Part shown: positions 9,522 through 21,560 of the stretch, piece by piece
How positions within the stretch are numbered: position 1 is the first letter of the stretch
Layout of the letters: each line of letters starts with the position of its first letter
Origin: Bolinopsis microptera
Taxonomy: Eukaryota > Ctenophora > Tentaculata > Lobata > Bolinopsidae
Direction of reading: 5' to 3'
Assembly (NCBI RefSeq): GCF_026151205.1
Contig: NC_087074.1
Span: forward strand, 866,001-930,000
Length of the DNA stretch: 64,000 bases
Notes under the pieces: model-generated
Told to the model about the DNA's origin: nothing
What the model saw: only the letters and a program-made list of their open reading frames with translations
Databases searched by the model: none
Translations under genes and position numbers: made by a program

Positions 9522-10854
9522 TATTGTTATTAAAATGCTTGTTGTAGCCATATATTTTAGATTTTCATCATCATTTTGCACAAGAATGAAATTAAAGTCA
9601 ATTTATGAATAATTTTTGCAAAATATGTTTTGTCAGCTTTTGTACAGTCAGGGTTTTCTGGATTTTTTTCCTTCTATTTCATCAAAAGCTATCAACTTCG
9701 GTAAATGTTAATTTAGATTTTATAAATTGTACTTAATGTGTATAATATGACCCGTTAGCTTATTCCAAAAGTTAGTGCACATGAAATAATTATTTCTGGT
9801 ATGACTTACTATCACCACTCATTCGAGGAATATGTTAAATTGAAAAATACTCCCGTTCATTTTTTCAAATGAAGATTCATTTATTTGATAGTTTGGATAA
9901 TCGGGTCGAGCCAAATTGTATTGGATTGTGTTTGGCCATTCAAATTACATTTGCCCTGAAATCCTCGAATGAGTAGTTACAGTATACTGTCTGCAAAGTC
10001 ATAAGTCTCAAATATAAAACACGGCGGTGATATAAGACCCAACGTATGTGCACTGACTTTTGGCTCCGCTCGCGCTGTATTATATAATAGCTAAAAATGT
10101 ATATCTTATCATGTATTATCGACGCAACATTTTCAGTTTAATGTTTTAAAGATTAGTGTTCATGTTATTAATTCATTTATTGTTTTTTAGTGTTTGGTTC
10201 AAGTCTATTATTACAGAATCCCTGCAAAATGACTTCTCCATTGTTAAATTTGTATAACAAAACATTTTTCTCCATTGCAAGTAAGATAATAAAGAGCAGA
10301 TTCGCTGCTAAATGAGCATTACACTGCACTGTGAAGAATATGGCAGTGCAATTAATTTTAACTAAGATGTGTTTTCGAGAAAGGTTACACAGCAGCATTG
10401 TCAATTGAACAATTTTCTTTGGTTTGTCCTTGAGCACATAAGTGCAGAGATCACGTATCTGCAAGATCATAACTCGGTTAAATTGTGAACAACCAACTTG
10501 AAATTTTGGGACAGCACTTCAATTATCAAACCAAATGTGTCTGAAATTTTGGAGTTCCCAGCTGAAAGCGTTCTCGCTTTATGGCATGATGACAACTGAC
10601 AATAGTGAAAAATAGAGAGTGGCGTGCCACACCCTTTTTAATCAATTTTACGAAACTTTCAGGAAATCTAAGTTTGACTGCTATCTATATTCTCTGAAAT
10701 ATGTATGCAATTCTAAGAAAAATTACGTGATTTATCAAAGGGTTGCGTGTAGGCAGTTACTTCTGGGCCACCCTGTATAATGTATATTTCTTTTGGAATG
10801 AAAACAATTGTTTGATCAATATTATTAAGTGCAATATTACAAATAGCTAATGTC
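9522..10854. other. intergenic region upstream of USP16/45
   Basis: No gene seen. 10755-10782 reads as a DNA-transposon-like terminus (CTTCTGGGCCACCCTGTATA), a motif shared by ends of several invertebrate transposons, but I find no matching opposite end. The USP promoter should lie in the last few hundred bases. Confidence 0.35.
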
Positions 10855-13800
10855 ATGTCTCGTCGGAAGAAGCGGAACAGTGCTAGCAAGTACATGGTAC
10901 AGTCGGATGAACCACCACCCTGCCCTCATGCTGAGAAATCCATAACTCCTAACAAGGTAAGAAAGGGCGTGTTCTTGAATTATGTGTTCTTGAATTATGT
11001 GTTCTTGAATTATGTGTTCTTGAATTATGTGTTCTTGAATTATGTGTTCTTGAATTATGTGTTCTTGAATTATGTGTTCTTGAATTATGTGTTCTTGAAT
11101 TATGTGTTCTTGAATTATGTGTTCTTGAATTATGTGTTCTTGAATTTAAGTGTTCTTGAATTATGTGTTCTTGAATTGTATTTCCTGGAATAGAATTGAT
11201 TTAGCGGATGTTGTACTTACTAATGGGAGAATGTTTATAATGTAACCAGTCACATTAGAATACCAGTTTAGCTAACAAATTGGTCAATGTAAGAGTTATT
11301 GACCTCTTGATCTCCTATCCCACCTTACGAATATTAAATCTGTATTTGTGTTAAAACGTTCCAGACTAAGAGAGTGACAGATGTATTTACACCTTTTGAG
11401 AGAAGATTTGTTGAAAGTTTCGATCCAGAGACCTTAATTTTTACTTACTTTACTGTAAGTTTTAAGAATTTATTTTATTATTTGGTCAAAACATATGTGG
11501 ATCGAACAGTGATCAACCGAGACCAAAAAGTTATTTATATTTTACCACAGCCAGGGAAATCGAGGCCTGGTTTTCCAAACCCAGGCTGAGGCAATTCCAT
11601 TATCCTGGTCAAATCATGGATGTAGTACAGTATCTCGCTGTACTAATGAACTTTCGGTCAATTATTTTCTAAAACCCGACCCGACTACTCCTTGCCTAGA
11701 ATCAGATTGCGTGAACATTTTCCATCTCATTATTGACTTTACTAATGTCTGTGCAACCTGTGAGCAATAATACCATAGCTGAGACTGCGTAATGGACTTT
11801 CCAAATGTGTCGCATTTTATTGACAGGAACTACCTATTAAGTAAAAGCATTACGTTCATTAAAGCTTATGGGATTTATTACTTGCATACTGCATAGTGGT
11901 ATAATTGATATTGAGAAGATAATGGTTGCTAGGTTACGTGTTATGGGCGAGGATTTAGGTGGTCACACTACTTAAATAACGATTAGTATTGTGAGCAAAC
12001 TGTGGTTAACAAACTCATATAGCAATTATTTGAGAGAGAGATATTTTGATATGTAATATGACATTTTTTCAGGTGAAGAACAATTTCCCCCACGCAGTAT
12101 TCGGACGATGTAGCGAATGTTCGATTAAAGAAAAGATCTACTTATGTTTGAAATGTGGCAAACAGTTCTGTACGACACACGGTGACAAGCACTTCGATCT
12201 CAACAACCACTCGCTAAACTTCGAGCTAGATACGGCTGTGGTGAGGTGCAGTAAATGTGCACGTGACCTTACCCTGCAGTCTCACTCGTCCATACTGCGG
12301 GTTTCCAACCTTATTGGGGACTTTTCTGAAGAAACAAAACGCCACAGCCGGTGTTGTTTCACCTAAAAAAGAACCAGTGGTAGTTGAACAAAAACACACA
12401 AATGGAACAGTGGATTCTACGAAGGATACTACAAGGGAGGCGGTACCCGAAGTCACCTTAACGGAACACCATGTTATAGGACTAAAAAATACGGGCGTTA
12501 TCTGTTTCTTTAATTCTGTGCTGCAGAACCTGGTGCAAACACCCATGTTGCGAGCTTGCATGAACTACACCAGTGATAATTACAAAGATACATTGGTCAG
12601 TAAAACGTATGGCACAGTACACATTAACGTTGCCAGTGGCACTGCTTCCAGCATGGTTACCAAGTACAAGTCCCTCTTGAAACTCCTGGATTTCAAGGAA
12701 AGGGGCAGTAAAGCCATCCACGCTTATCAGGTGAAAAGAAAATGTTATTTTGTATTACTTCAAACCTTGACTGGCGTTGTCACTCACTAACATTATCACA
12801 ATATTTCCAACCACTGCCGATTTAAGGCTCGTGTTTTGATGCATGAGTTTCAGTATTTATCGAATTTGGCAGTATTTCTTGTGAAGTGTGACTGACGCTT
12901 GTTAGGAAAAGATCCAGATGTGTTTACCACTGCCTGCATGTGACATTGGCAATAAATAATTTGAGCACGTGATTGTTGTAACGCGCTGCGACAAAATGAT
13001 AGCTGGCACACAAACGTGAGCGGTTACAAAGCCAACAATTTTTGTGCGCGCCGTACACATTGGACTGGATCGATCGAATGATCCATCGACTAATAATAGT
13101 TTTCCTGGTCAGCTGAATATCAGATTATCTACCTGGAAGCCGGAAGGAATTAAATATTTATTTCACACTGGATAGTATTGTAATAGCTTTAAGTTAACTG
13201 TCCATATTTCAGGTGTTTCAAGAGATGTGTTCATATAACGGGTGTCTCTCTGACGGACAGCAAGATGCCCAAGAGGCATTTCACGCTATTGTACACTCTA
13301 TGAGCAGTGAAGAATCAAAACGCAGAAAAAATGCAGTTTTGCAAACATTCGGAATCATCCGTGCCACGTATAAAGACTTGCCAAAAGAAAAGAGGAAAAA
13401 GATAACAGAGTTTGCGAATTTGGCAAGAAGTGGATCTTTTATTGACAGCCTATTCGGTGGCACGACCATCAACCAAATAACTTGCCTAACTTGTTCCAGA
13501 GTAACGAAAACTCTGGACCATTTTGTTGATTTATCAGTTCCTTTACCAAAGAAGGGAGAAACCAAGTCTCGTTCTAAACAGAAGAGCTCTGGAGACGATG
13601 GCCTCAGCAAGCATCAAAAGAAGAAACAGCAAAAAGAGAACCGGAAGAAGGGAAAGAAAGGAAGAGATAGAAAAGACAGCTCATGTCCAGCCCAACCTGA
13701 TTCCCCGCTTGATTTGTCGAATGGAAGTGCCGATCCCATGTCTCCGAATTCCTCCGTGAGTTGTCCGCCCAGTCCGCAGATCAATCCAATCCAATCACCG

Positions 13801-14940
13801 GAGCCCACTGAGCTATCTAATAACGTGAACGTAGCAAATGAAAAGCCACTGCAGGGAGCAGACAATTTCCCCTCGCCAAGGGTTTGGAGCGAGGACATCT
13901 GCACAGTGATGAACGGTGTAGACTCAGATACTGACTGCAATGCAGCCACTGTGGAGTCGGAAACAATAGCTGTCGAAGAGGTACATATTGAGTTTGATGA
14001 CGACGATGTGGCCGATATTTGTTTGGAATTACCTCCAGAAAATGGAGCTGATAAAGTAGAAAGTGGTGCAGGTGATACAGAAGGGAAACTCAGAGGGGGT
14101 TACAGTGCTTCGTGTGGCAGTGAGGATGAAAATGACGGAATGTTATTTTCGCTGTTCAACGAGGACAATGAAGAATCCAGTAACGGGACAAAATCGTCCG
14201 TCGAAAACCTGGCCACCCAGATGGGTGACCTAGACATGGGTAATGATACACTAGATATAGATGAGGCAGATTTTGGTACTGATACTCTTGATGCGTGTCT
14301 GGCTCAGTTCTGTCGAGAGGAGCTGCTCACCGGTGACAATCAGTTTAGTTGCGCTAACTGTGCTCGCCATTGTATTGATAATAATTCCCTCAATATTTCC
14401 TGTGCTCGTTCCAATGACTCTTCTATGTCGGATGACGAAAATTCGGATGATTCGGATTCCGAAGAAAAAATCAAGCCAGTGTTGAGAGATGCTAAATGTC
14501 GCTACTTTCTGAACACTTTGCCACCGATCTTGGTGATCCACCTGAAGCGTTTTACTCAAGACCACAAAGGGTTCTTGATTAAAGACCGTCGCCACATCAA
14601 CTATCCCCTTGTGTTGGATCTGGATAAGTTCATCATCAGTGGATCAGGGAACAAATACAAGCTGTTTGGGGTTGTCGACCATTCTGGAACCCTACACAGA
14701 GGCCATTACACCGCTTATGTTCGAAAAAGAGACACTAGCATGGACGAGAGCTTTAAAGATAAGTCAGTTCCACTGCCGGAACTTATAAATCTTCTGGGTA
14801 CGCTGAACGCTGAGAAAGAGAACGATTATGATAAATGGTATTTCTGTAATGACGAGAGAATTTCAGAAACAACTGTAAAAAGAGTTTTGAATGCTGATGC
14901 TTATTTGTTGTTTTATGAACGCTGTTTGCCATATTCATGA
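10855..14940 (+). CDS. ubiquitin carboxyl-terminal hydrolase USP16/USP45-like
   Basis: Coding exons: 10855-10956 (donor GTAAGA), 12073-12730 (acceptor TTTTTCAG, donor GTGAAA) and 13213-14940, all joined in phase 0. It encodes about 828 residues if one base is discounted, close to human USP16/45. Exons 1-2 encode a ZnF-UBP domain (CPH, CSEC, CLKCG and CSKC pairs plus H residues) that binds free ubiquitin C-termini. The USP catalytic Cys box is GLKNTGVICFFNSVLQNL. QQDAQEAFHAI follows, then finger CxxC pairs (CLTC and CANC). The catalytic His lies in HRGHYTAYVR, with WYFCNDERI near the end. A Lys-rich and acidic/Ser-rich low-complexity insert sits at about 14.1-14.3 kb and before it, as in USP16. 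The zinc-finger frame and the catalytic frame differ by one base at a T-run (12322-12325). The family is nuclear/cytosolic; USP16 removes ubiquitin from histone H2A. Confidence 0.93.
10969..11190 (+). repeat. 15-bp minisatellite in USP intron 1
   Basis: About 14 tandem copies of GTGTTCTTGAATTAT starting 13 bp after the exon-1 donor. The 15-bp period keeps a spurious open frame, which reads through from exon 1 as repeated VFLNY. A 16-bp variant unit lies near the end. Confidence 0.95.
11365..11454 (+). other. possible cassette exon of the USP16/45 gene
   Basis: This is an in-frame, stop-free 90-nt segment bounded by a GTTCCAG acceptor and a GTAAGT donor, phase 0 on both sides. Including it would add 30 residues (starting TKRVTDVF) between the first Cys/His pair and the rest of the ZnF-UBP. 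Homology argues that exon 1 normally joins 12073 directly. It may be alternative or fortuitous. Confidence 0.35.
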
Positions 14941-15120
14941 TACAATATGATAAAACCTGTTATCTTAAGATGATTATTATATCAAGCAATTTCTTGTAAA
15001 TTTGACATCGTTAAAAGGTGGTTGGAGATTGCAAATTTATGTTTGGGTTGACTCGTACCATATAGTATGATATGAACTATAGTCTGTCATTATATATAGT
15101 CTGTCATTGTAATGTGGGTT

Positions 15121-15129
15121 TTTATTAAA
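15121..15129. promoter_or_regulatory. overlapping convergent poly(A)-like signals
   Basis: ATTAAA at 15124-15129 on the plus strand (USP gene) overlaps AATAAA at 15126-15121 on the minus strand (receptor gene). The two convergent genes stop at 14940 and 15279, so their 3' ends probably overlap. Confidence 0.45.
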
Positions 15130-15278
15130 TGTAATTTCAATGGGTTTCGATCGATTTTTAGAGAACCACTATATAAAAGACTACATTTTGTAAATGTATT
15201 TTATCATTTTCATGAGAACAGTATGTCTTAATCTCTATTTAACACTAACAAAATATATATCACAAACTTTAACAAATA

Positions 15279-18200
15279 TCATGTCATTGTTTCTGATATT
15301 TTTTCCAGTGTAATGGAACTGTGATGACCATTTTGAGAGATGTCGTTATTTTCATACTTTTTATCGACATCCTTAGTTTTACAACCTTTTCTTAGCGACC
15401 TCTTTAGGGTCTTAAGATTTCGGGCACTGGAAGACACGAAAGAGTGGTCAAGTTGTTCCTTCATTTCGACAACAGGTAAAACATGTTGACCACGGACTTT
15501 ACGTTTTACCCAGTTGAACAGATCCACCAAGATATTGCTGTATATAATGGGGTTCACGCAGCTGTTAATGGGGAGGAGAATTATGGAGCTCACTTTGTAG
15601 TATCTTGTGGCATCAATCTTATCCAAGGTGTGAAGAAGACAAATCACCCCAAACGGAACCCAACTCAGCACATTGCTCGTAACCATCAGAGTGATTTTGG
15701 TTTGCAGTTGGGTACTCCTCGAGTCCTTGACAGTGGAAGTCTTGTTGGAGGAACCTTTGGCCGTCATGATAACAGAGATATATGTTGTGGAGATGATGGT
15801 GAAGCAGATGAGATTAAGGGATAAGATTGCAAGGCTGAATATCCGCTGTGGGTCATCGGGGGACACGAAATATTTAAACAAACAAACACCGTCATTTCCG
15901 TAGAATTTAAGAGATTTACCCTCGACTTCTAACCCTTCCGAGAAAACTTCCTCCGCCATGAACATCCTAACCTGTTTCCAGGAGTAATAGGATTGCAGTT
16001 CATACAAACTGTCATTGTTCTTATGGGCAGCAGAGAATATCTTGTACTGGTTGATGAAATCTTTGTGGACATGGAGATTAGCAACCTTGTTGAACAGAGT
16101 ATTAGACTGATAATACAGTCCGTTAGTAAAGTAGTCCTCCGTATAGTCCATTATAGGGATAACAGCGATGAATAGGGAGAGGAGAGATAGCGACACAGCT
16201 ATACAGCTCATGTATACCTTGTGTTGTGACGTCACTTTAGCTCTACCTCCCATACTCTTCAGCGTAAACACCCTGTACACACTGAGACACAGCATGGTGA
16301 AGATGGAGAGTTGAGTGCCGAAGGTGGAGAGAACCCCTAATAAAGTGCAGTGTCCTGAGGTTACCCACTCGTACTTGCCCGGGCAGAATCCCTTTCTGTA
16401 AACCTGATCTACTACGAACACGTTCAGGAGGTATATCCCCACACAGAAGTCCCCCAGGGATATGAGGAGGACCAGGGACAGGTTGATGAATTGAGCCCGG
16501 GAATGGAGGATCATGTTGTCCCGGATTATCCCTGCTACCATGTAGATGTTTACCAGGATGGAGGCTGCCCCGATTAGGAAGGTACAGAGTTTAAGGAATG
16601 CGCCGTTTATTATTTCCTGAGATCCGCATTCCTCGTTGCATTCGTCGGTGTGGTTGTCGTTGTTGCAGTCGTGGGTACCGTCACATACTTGTCCTTTTCT
16701 TATGTACCGGGGTGTACCTGGTCAGTTTATTGTATTTATCTAAAATAATTTTAAAATTTAAATTTGTTCAGCTAAGGCTGGTACGAAAAAGTAACAGAAG
16801 GAAAAGGTGCACCCTTAACGATATAAACGTCAAACAACACGCAAGCCGCAAATTGATTACTATTAGGTAAGCAGTTACGTTTCAATTTCATGATTCATTC
16901 GTCAGTTTAAAAAAATTCCCGCGAGTTTTTGCTCTAGATAATTTTATTTGTGCACAAACTATCGTTCCGAGCTGTGCTTTCTTAGTCAACCTCATCCATG
17001 CTATTTCGTATTGGTATTTAACATCAATTGCTGAGAGACGGGATGGGGGAGGGGCACTAATACTCACCAGATCCACAAGGAAAGTTATTGTGACAGCTAT
17101 CCTCATCACTGCTGTCCCCACAGTCGTCTACAAGGTCACAAACTTTGCTCTTATCCACACAGTTCGCGTTGTCACACACGAATATTGTCTCGTGGTACTT
17201 GTCATCGTACCTTGAGGTGATTAAAGTTAATTTGACGGTTTTGTAGAAGTAAAGGGTTTTGTAGAAGTAAAGGGAAACAAGTTTACAGAAAATGAAAATT
17301 TGAAATTTCAATTTGAAAAGGCAATCTCAATGTGAACAAACTAATATAATTATTATTTGGTATTCAGTAGTCTTGAAGGTAGTCTCACCTCAGCAGTTTA
17401 TGGACCTTATGGTCCAGTTTTCCCGGAACGTGGACCATGTTACTGCCAATACAAGCCGTATCTGAGACACGTTGCAGCGGACAAGTCTCCCCAGAGTCAC
17501 AGAACCCCTGACAGAGCAGGAGGATGTACTCCTCCCCGAACACCTGGTCACATGACCGTGTGGAGATGTTGTCGTGTTGGAGACTGACGGGGAGGTGGAT
17601 GGTGGTGATGGTCGCCAGGGCTGTGAGCGGTGGGATTGTGACTGTGGTACAGTTGGAGCGGTCAGGTAGTCCGGGTACACAGGGGGGAATGTACTGGGTT
17701 GAGTTGATGGAGAGGATTGAGTTCTGGGTTGTAGCAGAGGTACCTTTAGTTATCTCACACAGCACTTTCTCAGAACCTCCACAACTCTCGTCGTAGTTAC
17801 AGAGCTGTGCCATGCTCACGTACGTACTGAACTTATCCGGACACTTGAATCCCTGGGTACAGTTGTACTCTGGAGTGTTAGGATAACACTTCTGTTCCGT
17901 CCCACTCCCACAGATCTGCCACTCTTCTGTATCCTCGTCCATCCCATTCAAACAATCCACCTCACCGTCACACAGCCACGCTACTGGTAGAGGGAGTTCG
18001 CGGGTTGTGTTGCTGATGAGCCGTCTCTGACAGACCTTCTCTGAGAGTGTGAGGCAGATGGAGCGGCACTCGTCCGGGCCACCCTCACAGTCGTCGTGTC
18101 CGTCACAGAGCTGGTGTTTGTGAACCTGGTACTTGTGATATTGAGTCGGTTGTCAAAGATATCGATATAATCTACCATTCAAGCTATCAGTTTGTATATT

Positions 18201-21200
18201 AATCTACTTGTATTCAGATATTCGTGCTGATCACTTGAAAGGTTTTATAATTGCAATAGCAAGCTCTACAGAGTATACCAGTAACGTTACTCTACAGAGT
18301 ATACCAGTAACGTTACTCTACAGAGTATACCAGAGTATACCAGAGTATACCAGTATACTCCAGTAACGTTACCCACCTGCTAATAAACTAACCTGACAAG
18401 TGTCTGATATCTCATGACACCACTCATCAGACCCATCAGCACAGAGGACCTTGTTGTTGCAGACCCACTGTCTCCTGAGTCTAGTGTTCACATGTTCCGC
18501 GTCCTCTCCCACCCTCACCGTACACACGAACACGTCCTCCCTGGTGCAGTTCATCTGGTCTATGTAACCCTCACAGTACCCGTCCAGGAACGTCATGTTC
18601 GGGAACTCGCATCTCTGCTTGTTCTCTATCGGAACTATCTCTCCGCTCCCCCCGAATTTAGCACAATTCATGGATATATCATTGAGGGAATCACAGTTCT
18701 TCTCATCCTCTACTTGACCCTCTGAGTCTGCATCACACTGGGGTTTGTCATCACAGACATGTCTCTTATCTACAAAGGAGGTACCGTTGTGGGTGTTGTC
18801 TTTATAGTCTGAGATGTGACAGTAGGCTCCGGTTGAGTATTTACAGTTGAACTCATCTTCCCCGTCAATACAATCAGCCTGCCTGAAGAGGGTTGTGATG
18901 GAGACTGACTGTCAAGTTATGTTACCTTCTCAACGCTCTACTCCTTTAATTAAGCTCGTTCCTTCTAACTTTCTGCTTGTCTAACAATAGCAGCTAAGCA
19001 AATAAAACTAAATATACAGAGTGTGAATGAACATTTTGAAAATGTCGTACTGCCGTCTCCTTGACCGAAGTTTCGCGGTTTTAGCTGAATTTTTGGCCAG
19101 TGACCAATCAGTAAGGTCGGTCAGAGTAGCTCAAGCCAGGTACTGGAAGCAGTATATCCGGAGAAAACTTTGACGGAATGAACATTTTGAAAATGTCCTA
19201 CCGGTAGCACATTTTCAGATTTCAGCTTTCCGCGACCCAAATTTTACTGTTTTGACTGAATTTTTCTTGAATGATCATCTAGCAATAAGGTCACTGAGGA
19301 TGGCACAAGACACGATTGAGGTACTGAAAGTTCTATTTCCAAAGAAAGCTTTGATAAATAGAAAGTCATCAGAATATGTATATTAGGATGCAGTGAAACT
19401 ATCGGACTACGATGCAATTTATGGGGACTTGCCACCCCATGGCAGCATTAAAATATATTGACTCTGTTACATCGTTTCCTGTTATAAATATTATATATCT
19501 TTAAAAAACAATTATATATACATGTAATACATATCTTTTTTTAAAGAGCAAATATACGAACCCATCACAAATGTATAGTTGGGGTAGTCTGCCACTCTGA
19601 GCCTCCTTGTCAGTAGGTCCCATTTTACACTCAAACACTACCTCGCTCTCACATCCCATCTCGTCTTCCTTGTTCTCACAGTCGAAATACCTGCGGGGTT
19701 TTCAGGTTGTGGCTAGCCTGTGTCAAACTGTAAGCTGTTACACGAGGGTTTGATGTGTGAATCTGAGTGGTGCAGAAATTTGATCGTTATTATCAGTCAT
19801 GAGTTTAACTTCAATATACCGTAAAATTATATGCTAGAAAGAACGTACCCGTCGCAGAGATATATAGAATCGAGAGCAACTATAGGGTGTGCCTCATCAT
19901 GACGGTAGTTACAGATGAGCGTATCACATTTTCTATCTGATACCCCAACTCCTGGACATCCACAGCCCTGGTTGGAGAGAGAGAGAGAGGTGTTAGGAGA
20001 GCTCCCAAATCTGGGTTGTGAGATTGCTTATTTTCAATTTTGTGTGTTACAATTCTGAAAAGTGCTGTCATTTCAAATTTGAATATTCAATTAGCCACAT
20101 GGTGCCCGGGTTCAATTAAGGGCAGGAAATAACAAAAAAATGGACCAAATTTTGACGAGACGTACTTTCAACCAACAACAAGACACTCCGTCAAATAATA
20201 CCTGGTAATTGGAAGCAGTCTCCGGGCAAAAGTTGCTAAAAACGCACATCTCCCCACCGAAGAAGTCCCTCTTCTGTCTTGTGTAAATAACACTGCTGTT
20301 CCAACATTTGAATACCTGTTCAATTGGAAACATAATATCAGGTATTTACATTGAGAGTGTCCTCTCCGACCCCAGTACTTAGTAATCAGATGTTGGAGAC
20401 AGGGATTACTAGTGCCACTTTGTATTGAACATTGAAACAGGAGATTATTTTGGAATATTTCATATTTTTCTAATTAGGATGTTAGAGCACTCAAATAGTA
20501 ATAGAAGAATAAAGAATGTTGTGAAACCTGGTGGATGTTGTTATCAGAGGTAATATCGTGTAGATTGCAAGTTGTCCTGTAGTACTGGTCTATAATACTG
20601 TTATCACAATCCAGCTCTGAGTTTAGTCCTGCACATTTTAATAACGTCTTCTTTTAGATCCATTTTTATATGTTGACGAACAATTGAAGAGTTTAAAACG
20701 ATAAATCCAGCTTTATACTCAATTACAAAATAAAACTTGAGCAATATTCCAGTAAGTAAGTTATAACTTACTTATTTGGTTATATTATATAAAAGTTAAA
20801 ACTTACTTCCACAAACGATAAGGAGTTGAGATTTGTTCTCCTCCCCGCAGGATATCGGACTATCTAACCGGTTTGTAACGCAGTCAGCCAGAGTGGAGGA
20901 GGCGTAATCACACCTCATGTTATCCCAGTACGATCTCTGTGGTTTGTGGTTTAGAGGTATGTCGTTGACAGATTAAGCGTATTTTATCCATACTTCTCCC
21001 ATAGTACTATTGAATGTAGACTGTGGAATACACTCCTTAAAAACTGATATCTGACAAGGGGCAGATAGGGCCGCTACAACAAACAAACCTGTACTGAAAC
21101 ACGTGAAGTGTGGTGTGGTACCAGAATACCAGTGTTACCCAGTCCCAGGTCCCCACACACCACCCGGGCCACCTCATCTGTCAGGTTCCTGCCACACACC

Positions 21201-21547
21201 CCACCCCACTCCTTCAGCTCCGGGTGGTACAGCTCCACTACTCCGCCCTCTCCTAATCTCACCTCCTCATCTGTAGAGGGGTGTGGGACTTTAACAACAT
21301 CTTATCTCCGCATTATTATGTAATATCACGAATATGTAAGTATAATTAACATACCAATAATGCATAATGTAAGAACTCTGACTCGCTAAGATATGTTGCA
21401 GTGCAAAATAAAGATTTTCTTTAGCATCTGAGATTTACCTGAATAAGCTTGGTGAACTAGGTATATGAACACTAGTAGTAGATTAAGAAAGGATGATGGT
21501 GATATAATGTGTACGTGTTCTTGTGCGACTCTGTACGTCTTCACCAT
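15279..21547 (-). CDS. chimeric receptor: signal peptide, SRCR, LDLa array, 7TM (class A GPCR)
   Basis: Eleven exons, all GT-AG with compatible phases: 21547-21439, 21270-21089, 20936-20807, 20628-20528, 20315-20202, 19967-19849, 19690-19562, 18882-18393, 18125-17389, 17210-17068 and 16717-15279. The predicted protein has 1,230 residues. Exon 1 is a signal peptide ([18 protein letters not shown]). Exons 2-3 form an SRCR domain ([32 protein letters not shown]). Then come about nine LDLa-like modules, several degenerate ([39 protein letters not shown] and others). The last module ends eight residues before TM1 (around 791). The 7TM part has TM1 with ILVNIY, a Cys before TM3, an ECL2 with [10 protein letters not shown] as in LGR receptors, and NPIIY in TM7; the DRY site reads VYRVF. 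LDLa-bearing GPCRs of the GRL101/RXFP group normally also carry leucine-rich repeats, which are absent here. It should signal through G proteins at the plasma membrane; the ligand is unknown. Confidence 0.88.
18262..18374. repeat. 31-bp minisatellite in receptor intron
   Basis: About three copies of CTACAGAGTATACCAGTAAC-type units, followed by shorter ACCAGAGTAT repeats, directly next to the donor of the exon ending at 18393. Confidence 0.85.
19025..19360. repeat. divergent tandem duplication in receptor intron
   Basis: Two diverged copies (about 19025-19175 and 19176-19355) both begin GAATGAACATTTTGAAAATG and share further blocks such as CAATAAGGTC-like and AGGTACTG segments. No coding potential. 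Confidence 0.65.
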
Positions 21548-21560
21548 CACTTAAATCATC

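Noticed and set aside
10177-10470. 97-residue minus-strand frame upstream of USP
   Set aside because: No recognisable domain, AT-rich composition, no splice context.
10957-11193. USP exon 1 reading through into a VFLNY-repeat protein
   Set aside because: A good GTAAGA donor ends exon 1, and homology resumes at 12073; the repeat is intronic.
12257-12366. Alternative start for the USP catalytic domain at 12257
   Set aside because: The early part of that frame is out of phase with the conserved zinc finger; the frame becomes real only after the T-run near 12325.
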